Source: Bordetella parapertussis
GTDB lineage: Bacteria > Pseudomonadota > Gammaproteobacteria > Burkholderiales > Burkholderiaceae_B
DNA length: 12,037 bases
Reading direction: 5' to 3'
NCBI GenBank assembly: GCA_943331855.1
Contig: CALQNE010000088.1
Coordinates: 1 to 12,037 of the forward strand
Of this stretch, positions 6,947 through 12,037 are shown piece by piece. A program made the position numbers and the translations under genes. Each line of letters opens with the position of its first letter. The first letter of the stretch is position 1. The notes beneath the pieces are model-generated. The model worked only from the letters and a program-made list of their open reading frames with translations. It was not told the DNA's origin and did not search any database.

Positions 6947-7858
6947 ATGTGGCAACCCAAAATTATTTTACAAAACGACAAATTAATACCCTACGAGCAA
7001 GCAAGTGTTCATCCGATGACACTTGGCATGACCTACGCAACGGCTGTCTTTGAAGGTTTACGTGCCTACAGAAATCCAACAACGGGTGAGTTTAAGATTT
7101 TTAGATTTGCTGAGCATTTCAAGCGTCTGCAGCTAGGCATGAAAGTGATGCGCTTTGATCATTCCTTGACAGCAGAAGGAATGCGCGAGGCTTTATCGGG
7201 TTTGATTCGGGCAAATGAGCCTGACGACGACGTCTATATTCGACTGCTGGTGTATATCGAAGCGCTAGGTTTGATGGCTCAGACGGGTCCGGTGGGTTAT
7301 ACAGCGGCGGCATCTCCCAGAGAGCGTCCCAAATTTGCAGATACAGGCATGAGCCTGGGTGTGAGCTCTTGGAGCCGACTGTCGGATAATGCAAGCCCGC
7401 CACGGATCAAAGCAACGGCAAACTATCACAACGCGCGCCTAACCCAATTGCAAGCAAAATCTGATGGCTACGATGGTGCGTTGATGTTGACGCCGTCGGG
7501 CAAGGTCTCTGAAGCCCCGATCGCGTGTTTCTTTATGGTTAGAGAGGGCAAGCTGATTACACCTAACATCGGTAGCAATATTTTAGAGAGCGTGACCCGC
7601 GACACTATCATTACCCTTTACGAAGAGGCGACGGGTCAACCTGTTGTTCAACGCGAGGTCGATCGCAGCGAACTTTATTTTGCTGATGAAGCTTTTTTGT
7701 GTGGTACGGGGCAAGAGATTATTCCAGTCGTGAAAATTGATCGCTTGCCGGTCGGTGACGGTGCGATTGGGCCGATCACAAAGAAAATGCAAAAAATCTA
7801 TTTCGATGCTGTTCGTGGCTTGACGCCAGATACGCATGGCTGGTTAACGCCTGTATGA
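6947..7858 (+). CDS. Fold-type IV PLP aminotransferase, branched-chain aminotransferase-like
   Basis: A 303-residue protein, normal length for the IlvE/BCAT class. An AAGGA (6934-6938) lies 8 bases before the ATG. It aligns along its length with bacterial BCAT: 'MTYATAVFEGLRAY' (28-41), 'FRFAEHFKRL' (52-61, phosphate arginine), PLP-lysine K155 in 'PRIKATANYHNA', the pyridine-nitrogen glutamate E189 in 'VSEAP', 'ESVTRDTI' (214-221, phosphate threonine), 'CGTGQEIIPV' (252-261) and 'GPITKKMQ' (275-282). Two conserved places differ: the family 'SEGxGxNLF' reads 'SEAPIACFF' (188-196), and the substrate-carboxylate turn 'GTAAE' reads 'GTGQE'. The enzyme should still transaminate, but its substrate may not be leucine, isoleucine or valine. 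It would move an amino group from an amino acid to 2-oxoglutarate or pyruvate. The last codon overlaps the next aminotransferase by ATGA. I do not call it ilvE because of the altered site and catabolic setting. Confidence 0.87.
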   Translation: MWQPKIILQNDKLIPYEQASVHPMTLGMTYATAVFEGLRAYRNPTTGEFKIFRFAEHFKRLQLGMKVMRFDHSLTAEGMREALSGLIRANEPDDDVYIRLLVYIEALGLMAQTGPVGYTAAASPRERPKFADTGMSLGVSSWSRLSDNASPPRIKATANYHNARLTQLQAKSDGYDGALMLTPSGKVSEAPIACFFMVREGKLITPNIGSNILESVTRDTIITLYEEATGQPVVQREVDRSELYFADEAFLCGTGQEIIPVVKIDRLPVGDGAIGPITKKMQKIYFDAVRGLTPDTHGWLTPV

Positions 7859-9051
7859 AACGCGTTTCAGCGCGCATGGGGGCTGTCGATACTCCGGTCA
7901 TGCCGGCGATTGCAGCCTTGGCGCGTGATAATCCCGGCACAATTTCCTTAGGGCAGGGTGTCGTCAATTACGGACCACCCTCTCAAGCTATAGCAGCCTT
8001 GCCGGGGTTGATGGGTGACGTTTCGCTGAATAAGTATCAGGCGATTATTGGCTATCCGGCATTGATTGATGCCTTGACCCAAAAGCTGGCAGACGAAAAC
8101 AACATACAGTGTGGATCAGAGTCAGTTGTGATGGTCACGGCCGGTAGCAACATGGCTTTTATGAACTGCATTCTTGCGGTGTCTGATCCGGGTGATGAGT
8201 TTATTTTGCCAATGCCATTTTATTTCAATCAAGAAATGGCAATTCGGATGTGTGGTTGTGTGCCTGTGCCAGTGGCCGTCAATGACGACTGGAGCCTGAA
8301 TGTTCAAGCTTTGGCGGCAGCGGTCACCCCGCGCACCCGTGCGATTGTGACCATTTCTCCGAACAATCCCACCGGAGCAGTCTATTCAAAAGAGTCGTTA
8401 ACGGCCATCAACACCTTGTGCGCTGAAAACGATATTTATCACTTTAGTGATGAAGCCTATGAATACTTCACCTACGATGGTGTGACGCATTTTTCACCAG
8501 CGTCCTTGCCTGGTGCGCAGCGTCACACGCTCTCGTTCTATTCGATGTCAAAGAATTATGGCATGGCAAGTTGGCGAGTCGGTTATGTTGTGTTTCCGGT
8601 CGATTTGCTCGATGCAATGAATAAAGTACAAGATACGAATTTGATTTGTGCGCCGGTCGCCTCGCAGTTATTGGCTATCGAGGTCTTGAAATTCGGTCGC
8701 GCCTGGGTGCAACCAAAAATAGATGCGCTCGCAGCAGTACGTCAAAATGTTTACAAAATTCTTGAGGGCTTGGGCGACTTGGCACAATTTCCACGAACGC
8801 AAGGCGCATTCTATGTATTGTTAAAATTGCCAGGTTTGCGGGCCGGTGAAGATCGCTTGGCGTTTAATCGTATGATGGCGCAGCAACATAAGGTTGTTTC
8901 AGTGCCTGGATTTACCTTTGGTTTAGTCGATACGCAACGCGCGAACTATCAGCGTCTGTCGTATGGGGCGCTTCAAGCCGAAAGTGTCACTGAAGGTGTC
9001 ACGCGCTACGTGGCCGCTGTGAAGAGTTGGTATAAAAATTCAGGGCACTGA
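7855..9051 (+). CDS. Fold-type I PLP aminotransferase (class I/II)
   Basis: A 398-residue cytosolic aminotransferase of the aspartate/aromatic (AAT-I) group. Visible features are 'ISLGQGVVNYGPP' (30-42), the helix-capping 'TAGSNMAFMNCILAV' (95-109), 'SPNNPTGAVYS' (168-178, with N171), 'FSDEAYEYF' (197-205, D199 and Y202), the Schiff-base lysine K233 in 'SFYSMSKNYGMASWRVGY', and R367 in 'YQRLSYG' as the likely substrate-carboxylate arginine. All catalytic residues expected for a working enzyme are present. It begins within the stop codon of the preceding fold-IV aminotransferase (ATGA), so the two unrelated aminotransferases are translated together. It would interconvert an amino acid and its 2-oxo acid. 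The substrate is not evident. Methionine, aromatic or aspartate types are possible. It ends two bases before the TRIC-like gene. Confidence 0.9.
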   Translation: MKRVSARMGAVDTPVMPAIAALARDNPGTISLGQGVVNYGPPSQAIAALPGLMGDVSLNKYQAIIGYPALIDALTQKLADENNIQCGSESVVMVTAGSNMAFMNCILAVSDPGDEFILPMPFYFNQEMAIRMCGCVPVPVAVNDDWSLNVQALAAAVTPRTRAIVTISPNNPTGAVYSKESLTAINTLCAENDIYHFSDEAYEYFTYDGVTHFSPASLPGAQRHTLSFYSMSKNYGMASWRVGYVVFPVDLLDAMNKVQDTNLICAPVASQLLAIEVLKFGRAWVQPKIDALAAVRQNVYKILEGLGDLAQFPRTQGAFYVLLKLPGLRAGEDRLAFNRMMAQQHKVVSVPGFTFGLVDTQRANYQRLSYGALQAESVTEGVTRYVAAVKSWYKNSGH

Positions 9052-9053
9052 CA

Positions 9054-9722
9054 TTGTTTACGACGATATTGACTTCGCATCTTTCAATAGATGCCATCAC
9101 CTTTTGGTTGGCCATCATTGCGACAATGGCCTTTGCGGTCACTGCGGTCTTGGCAATTGCTGAACGAGGCGTTGATATTTTTGGTGTAATGGTCTTGGGC
9201 GTCATTACCGCGGTCGGTGGCGGTACCCTGCGCGATGTCATCCTTGGGGTTGAGCCATTTTGGGTTGTGGATTTGGTCTTTATCCAGGTCGCAATCATTT
9301 CAAGTCTTTTGGCATTTTTTGGGCGCACATTCTTCACACAACCTCAGGTTTTTTCGCTGATGCTCTATCTTGACGGGCTAGGCGCCGCTTTGTTCGGTCT
9401 TCAAGGTGCGATGAAAGCGTACGAAATGAATTTTGGCTGGCCTGTGGGGCTCATTATTATGGGCGTCATCACTGCGATCGGTGGGGGCATCATGCGCGAT
9501 GTCATTGCAGGCCGTAAAACGCTCTTAATGTCGACAGAGCTGTACGCGATTCCGGTGGCGCTTGGGTGCTTGTTGTTGATCATTGGTTTGCGCGTGTACC
9601 CTGCATACGAAGTTCAAGTGCTGCTGTGCTGCACGTTAGCCACCTTTTTAATGCGTGCCGCTGCGATTCATTGGGATTTAAAGGTTCCGGCATTTTTAGT
9701 GACTCACTCTAGGTCTGAGTGA
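9054..9722 (+). CDS. TRIC-family (UPF0126) membrane protein, probable cation channel
   Basis: A 222-residue, strongly hydrophobic protein with about seven membrane segments built as an internal repeat. Each half has a glycine triplet followed by a conserved arginine-aspartate: 'ITAVGGGTLRDVILG' (51-65) and 'ITAIGGGIMRDVIAG' (139-153). This is the mark of the bacterial UPF0126 group (E. coli YicG/YadS-like), now grouped with trimeric intracellular cation channels, which conduct potassium through a pore lined at the glycine bends. The chosen start is TTG at 9054, with AGGG (9042-9045) 8 bases upstream inside the end of the preceding gene. An acidic Glu-Arg pair between TM1 and TM2 (37-38) is also family-like. 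Only two bases separate it from the aminotransferase, so it is probably co-transcribed, but a link to the pathway is not supported by sequence. Confidence 0.88.
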   Translation: MFTTILTSHLSIDAITFWLAIIATMAFAVTAVLAIAERGVDIFGVMVLGVITAVGGGTLRDVILGVEPFWVVDLVFIQVAIISSLLAFFGRTFFTQPQVFSLMLYLDGLGAALFGLQGAMKAYEMNFGWPVGLIIMGVITAIGGGIMRDVIAGRKTLLMSTELYAIPVALGCLLLIIGLRVYPAYEVQVLLCCTLATFLMRAAAIHWDLKVPAFLVTHSRSE

Positions 9723-9731
9723 AGGGCTCGT

Positions 9732-10136
9732 ATGAATCTTGGTAATCAGGCCTGTGTTTGTGGTCGAAAAAATAAAAATGCGCTACTTTCATTCGCCAAG
9801 TGTTGCGAGCGCTATCTCGATCATTTTGATACGACACCAGCCCCGAGTGCTGAGTATCTGATGCGCTCGCGCTACAGCGCTTTTGTACTTGAACGTGCTG
9901 ATTACCTTCAAAACACCTGGCATCAAACAACGCGCCCGTCAGAGCTGACGTTTGAACAAGACGTGAAATGGCTTGGGCTCGACGTTCGCGCTTATCGCCT
10001 CATTGATCCTGAACATGCAGAAGTCGAGTTCGTCGCCGCGAGCCGTCTGAAAGGTCGTCCGATACGATTGCACGAACTTAGTCGTTTTGTACGAGAAGAC
10101 GGACGATGGTTTTATGTTGACGGTACGCAGCGTTAA
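9732..10136 (+). CDS. YchJ-like (UPF0225) small protein with N-terminal cysteine motif
   Basis: A 134-residue protein of the YchJ family. The N-terminus carries a SEC-C-like zinc motif with C8, C10, C24 and C25 ('ACVCGRKNK...KCCERY'), with a longer spacer between the pairs than the usual form. The core follows with 'EYLMRSRYSAFVLERADYLQNTWH' (split by position: 41-64), 'VKWLGLDV' and the closing 'RFVREDGRWFYVDGTQ' (118-133). The fold is NTF2-like and the cellular role is unknown. The E. coli protein has a second cysteine motif at its C-terminus, which this one lacks, ending right after the 'DGT' block. An AAGGG (9722-9726) 5 bases before the ATG overlaps the stop of the TRIC gene. It is the last gene of the plus-strand run and meets a minus-strand gene tail to tail. 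Confidence 0.88.
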   Translation: MNLGNQACVCGRKNKNALLSFAKCCERYLDHFDTTPAPSAEYLMRSRYSAFVLERADYLQNTWHQTTRPSELTFEQDVKWLGLDVRAYRLIDPEHAEVEFVAASRLKGRPIRLHELSRFVREDGRWFYVDGTQR

Positions 10137-10172
10137 AGTGCGGGTAGCGCTGAGTATGTGATCCGTATTTTT

Positions 10173-11126
10173 CTATTGCGCAACAAAGTTATGTTCACGA
10201 ATCAAACGTGCCCAGCTCTGCGAATAGGCGCGCTCGCGCTGGGCGAGCGCTGCAGACGACATGAATTCGACGGTTAAACCTAACGCCTGCAAGCGCTCAT
10301 AAACCTGAGGCTGTGCAATGGTTTTTGCAAGCGCGCTTGAATAACGATCAATGATTGTTTGCGCTGTGCCGATCGGGGCAAAGATGCCGTAATAGGGTAA
10401 GTCTTCAAAACCCGTTAAGCCGAGTTCAGTCAAGGTTGGCACGTCGGGCAATAGTGACTGTCGCTGGCTTCCCAAGACGGCCACCATGCGAACCTTATAG
10501 GCTTTGATGTATTCAATAAAGTCGGGCACTGAGGCCACACCGGCCGAAATTTGGTTACCCAGCATATCTGTCAGCATCGGCGCGCTTCCACGATAGGGGA
10601 TCGCTTGCAAGTCAAGTTTAGTGTGTGCAGCGATAGCTTTGACTAAAAATTCTGGGACAGAGGCAGGGGCTGGAACGCCGATTGCTCGTTTGGCTGGTTC
10701 TTGCGTTTGTAGCCAGTCAACGTACTGTTTAAACGAAGTCGCGGGTGAGCCGCCTGACACGGCCAAGCCGTTGGCGAATGAGGCAAAGCCTGCGACCGGG
10801 ACGAAATCTTGTTGGGGCTGAAAGCCTGGGTTTTTGAGTACCAAAGGCAAGATTGAAATCGTATGATCGTGAGATAAAAAGAGTACCGAACCATCTTTGG
10901 CGGCAGTTTTTAGCGCCTGAGCGGCGATCTGTCCGCCTGCACCGGCTTTGTTTTCAACGATGATGTTAAGCCCTAAGCTTTGACTAAGATGCTCGCCTAA
11001 TAAACGCGCGATCGCGTCGGTGCCGCCTCCCGCAGGAAATCCAACCATTAGGCGAATCGCGCTAGGCTGTGCCTGGGCGATCACTGTGCATAAAAGTAAG
11101 AATAAGCCGGCGGTGAGGTGTTTCAT
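10173..11126 (-). CDS. Bug/TctC-family periplasmic solute-binding protein (minus strand)
   Basis: A complete 317-residue Bug protein. Residues 1-19 form a clear signal peptide ('MKHLTAGLFLLLCTVIAQA', cleavage after AQA). The ligand loop 'LMVGFPAGGGTDAIARLL' (26-43) keeps the canonical 'FPAGG..D'. 'IIVENKAGAGGQIAA' (55-69), 'AIPYRGSAPMLTDMLGNQI' (about 175-193) and 'LLPDVPTLTELGLTGFEDLPYYG' (positions about 226-248) are family blocks. No transporter membrane subunits are adjacent. The gene lies 26 bases after the FKBP isomerase on the same strand and has only a poor ribosome site (ACAAG), so it may share the FKBP transcript. It differs in sequence from the two plus-strand Bug proteins, so it is a separate family branch, not a recent local duplicate. 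Ligand unknown. Confidence 0.93.
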   Translation of the reverse strand: MKHLTAGLFLLLCTVIAQAQPSAIRLMVGFPAGGGTDAIARLLGEHLSQSLGLNIIVENKAGAGGQIAAQALKTAAKDGSVLFLSHDHTISILPLVLKNPGFQPQQDFVPVAGFASFANGLAVSGGSPATSFKQYVDWLQTQEPAKRAIGVPAPASVPEFLVKAIAAHTKLDLQAIPYRGSAPMLTDMLGNQISAGVASVPDFIEYIKAYKVRMVAVLGSQRQSLLPDVPTLTELGLTGFEDLPYYGIFAPIGTAQTIIDRYSSALAKTIAQPQVYERLQALGLTVEFMSSAALAQRERAYSQSWARLIREHNFVAQ

Positions 11127-11152
11127 ACTTGTCTTGTGTCGAAGACGGCGCG

Positions 11153-11500
11153 TTATTCGACGCCGTGGAGTTCAACTTCAAAGACCAAGGTGGCATTGGG
11201 AGGAATCACGCCACCCGCGCCGCGCGCACCATAGCCCATTTCAGGGGGGATGATCAGGGTGCGTTTGCCACCAATCTTCATGCCGGCGACACCCTCATCC
11301 CAACCCCGGATGACGTGACCTGCGGCTAACGGAAAATCAAACAACTGGCCGCGATCAAGCGAACTGTCAAATTTTGCGCCTTTTTGATCGGCGGCTGAGG
11401 CATCAAAGAGCCAGCCGGTGTAATGGACAGACACTTGCTTACCTGGCGTGGCTTCAGCACCAGTGCCCAGAGTTGTATCGATTTTTTGTAATTCAGTCAC
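11153..11500 (-). CDS. FKBP-type peptidyl-prolyl cis-trans isomerase (small, single domain)
   Basis: A 115-residue single FKBP domain with no signal peptide, so cytosolic. It speeds cis-trans isomerisation of Xaa-Pro bonds and can act as a folding helper. Pocket residues of the family are visible: '[11 protein letters not shown]' (23-33, tyrosine), '[10 protein letters not shown]' (42-51, Phe and Asp), '[19 protein letters not shown]' (56-74, the Val-Ile and Trp of the pocket floor), '[11 protein letters not shown]' (84-94, tyrosine) and '[13 protein letters not shown]' (99-111, Ile and Phe). All expected catalytic-pocket positions look intact. The start is GTG at 11500 with a well-placed AAAAGG 9 bases upstream (complement of 11510-11515). 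It is followed 26 bases later by a Bug gene on the same strand. Its leader contains a terminator-like hairpin, described separately. Confidence 0.93.
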   Translation of the reverse strand: MTELQKIDTTLGTGAEATPGKQVSVHYTGWLFDASAADQKGAKFDSSLDRGQLFDFPLAAGHVIRGWDEGVAGMKIGGKRTLIIPPEMGYGARGAGGVIPPNATLVFEVELHGVE

Positions 11501-11520
11501 GTTTGGCTACCTTTTGATAG

Positions 11521-11542
11521 AAAAAATGGGCAACAGGCCCAT
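11521..11542 (-). terminator. Terminator-like hairpin in the FKBP leader (possible attenuator)
   Basis: Read on the minus strand, ATGGGC (11542-11537), a five-base loop CTGTT and GCCCAT (11531-11526) form a perfect 6-bp stem followed by a run of T (through 11521). This is the form of an intrinsic terminator. It sits only about 20 bases before the GTG start of the FKBP gene and downstream of its candidate -10 box. It could be an attenuator, a 5'-stabilising hairpin, or a barrier to readthrough from the right. A 6-bp stem is short, so function is uncertain. Confidence 0.4.
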
Positions 11543-11554
11543 GAACAAGAAAAC

Positions 11555-11560
11555 AGTATA
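11555..11560 (-). promoter_or_regulatory. Candidate -10 box of the FKBP gene
   Basis: On the minus strand TATACT (complement of AGTATA at 11555-11560) is a close match to TATAAT. No good -35 lies 16-18 bases upstream. If used, transcription would begin near 11548, so the transcript would start almost directly with the hairpin at 11542-11526. Weak support because of the missing -35. Confidence 0.3.
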
Positions 11561-11579
11561 TTCCGGTTCGTGCAAGCTG

Positions 11580-11608
11580 AGTTCTGGTTATGATCAGGCT
11601 TCAGAACT
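11580..11608. promoter_or_regulatory. Inverted repeat upstream of the NIPSNAP gene, overlapping a candidate -10
   Basis: AGTTCTG (11580-11586) and CAGAACT (11602-11608) are perfect inverted arms 15 bases apart, with a TGATCA palindrome (11591-11596) near the centre. A candidate plus-strand -10 box TATGAT (11589-11594) lies inside the dyad, though its -35 is poor. The arrangement would suit an operator. Because the second arm runs into TTTTT, a weak hairpin in the leader RNA is another reading. Confidence 0.35.
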
Positions 11609-11633
11609 TTTTAAAAACCAAGGAGACAAAACC

Positions 11634-11960
11634 ATGATTTATGAACTTCGCGTTTATCACGCCGCCCCCGGCAAATTGCCTGCCCTGATTGAGCGTTTTG
11701 CAAACCACACGGTGCCAATCTGGAAAACCCATGATTTTCGTCCAGTCGGTTTCTGGACCGTTGATATCGGTGAGAACACCAACGATTTTTATTACATGCT
11801 TGAGTGGGACGACATGAATCATCGTGACCGTGCTTCAGCAACATTTATGGCGGACCCTAAGTGGTTAGCGGCTCGCGCAGCGTCTGAAAAAGATGGCGCC
11901 TTGTTGGCTGGCGTTTCGCGCACTATTTTGAAGCCCACTGAGTTTTCGAAACTGAAATAA
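11634..11960 (+). CDS. NIPSNAP family protein
   Basis: A 108-residue protein starting at ATG 11634, with a strong AGGAG (11621-11625) 8 bases before it. The open frame extends further upstream to a GTG-like start at 11448, but that part is antisense to the FKBP gene and has no ribosome site, so I reject it. 'MIYELRVYHAAPGKLPALIERFANHTVPIWKTHDF' (positions 1-35) and 'GFWTVDIGENTNDFYYMLEWDD' (about 41-62) followed by 'FMADPKWLAARAASEKDG' (about 73-90) match the NIPSNAP family, a ferredoxin-like alpha/beta-barrel fold that usually dimerises. No catalytic activity is established for the family. Bacterial members are common beside catabolic genes. It lies 26 bases before the next plus-strand gene and is probably the first gene of that operon. 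Confidence 0.88.
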   Translation: MIYELRVYHAAPGKLPALIERFANHTVPIWKTHDFRPVGFWTVDIGENTNDFYYMLEWDDMNHRDRASATFMADPKWLAARAASEKDGALLAGVSRTILKPTEFSKLK

Positions 11961-11986
11961 CCATCGTTTTCCTTCGGAGGTCATTC

Positions 11987-12037
11987 ATGACAACCATTCG
12001 TTCACTGACCGCGCGCGCGGTCTTTGCGCCGATCAAG
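11987..12037 (+). CDS. N-terminus of an unidentified protein, possibly enolase superfamily (mandelate racemase/muconate lactonizing type); cut by window edge
   Basis: An ATG at 11987 follows a strong GGAGG (11976-11980) with a 6-base gap, and the frame stays open to the window end. The 17 visible residues, 'MTTIRSLTARAVFAPIK', resemble the first strand of mandelate racemase/muconate lactonizing enzymes, which often begin 'ITxVxARAVxVPLxRP'. The match is too short to be firm. The gene follows the NIPSNAP gene by 26 bases, consistent with a shared operon. I am confident that a gene starts here, much less so about the family. Confidence 0.55.
   Translation, partial: MTTIRSLTARAVFAPIK

Noticed and set aside
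6947..7858. Naming the fold-IV aminotransferase ilvE
   Set aside because: Altered active-site loops and the catabolic neighbourhood make the branched-chain role uncertain.
8999..9337. Minus-strand 112-codon open frame opposite the TRIC gene
   Set aside because: It is antisense to a well-supported membrane protein. Its Thr/Lys/Pro-rich translation mirrors hydrophobic codons.
10128..10152. CAGCG/CGCTG hairpin in the gap between the convergent YchJ and Bug genes, as a shared terminator
   Set aside because: The stem is 5 bp with a 15-base loop and no T run follows directly on either strand.
11448..11633. Longer reading frame upstream of the NIPSNAP gene (would add 62 residues)
   Set aside because: It overlaps the FKBP gene in antisense, has no ribosome site, and the family N-terminus begins exactly at ATG 11634 behind a strong AGGAG.
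1..12037. Mobile elements, CRISPR arrays, tRNA or rRNA genes
   Set aside because: No transposase or integrase motifs, regularly spaced repeats, long direct or inverted repeats, or structural RNA signatures were seen.

Overview
The window looks like a chromosomal segment of a betaproteobacterium, most likely Burkholderiales (perhaps Alcaligenaceae or a relative). The main reason is three separate Bug/TctC-type periplasmic binding proteins within 12 kb and no TctA/TctB membrane subunits, a pattern typical of Bordetella, Achromobacter and Cupriavidus relatives. Base composition appears moderate rather than very GC-rich. The genus is inference. No tRNA, rRNA, CRISPR array, transposase or phage gene is visible.

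Layout. (1) 1-357 is the 3' end of a Bug binding protein. (2) 358-460 is a promoter region with an extended -10 box and a perfect 15-bp palindrome that fits the FadR/GntR operator pattern. (3) 461-10136 is a tightly packed plus-strand run: hydantoinase-B-like and hydantoinase-A-like subunits (overlapping by ATGA), a ThDP-dependent enzyme of the acetolactate synthase/2-oxo acid decarboxylase superfamily, a second Bug protein, a fold-IV (BCAT-like) aminotransferase, a fold-I aminotransferase (again an ATGA overlap), a TRIC/UPF0126 membrane protein and a YchJ-like protein. (4) 10173-11500 on the minus strand holds a small FKBP prolyl isomerase followed by a third Bug protein. (5) 11501-11633 is a divergent control region with two hairpins or dyads. 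(6) 11634 to the end holds a NIPSNAP-family gene and the first 17 codons of another gene, possibly an enolase-superfamily enzyme.

How the genes may work together (inference). The run from HyuB to the fold-I aminotransferase (461-9051) reads like a catabolic cassette for a small nitrogen-containing organic compound. A Bug protein would capture the substrate. HyuA/HyuB would open a cyclic amide such as a hydantoin, lactam or oxoproline analogue using ATP, or alternatively carboxylate a ketone. One or both aminotransferases would convert the released amino acid to a 2-oxo acid, and the ThDP enzyme would decarboxylate or ligate it. Each family assignment is well supported by motifs. The pathway and substrate are not known from the sequence. 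The BCAT-like enzyme keeps its PLP lysine and glutamate but has unusual residues around the cofactor and substrate loops, which suggests a substrate other than branched-chain amino acids. The TRIC and YchJ genes are probably housekeeping genes that share the transcript by proximity.
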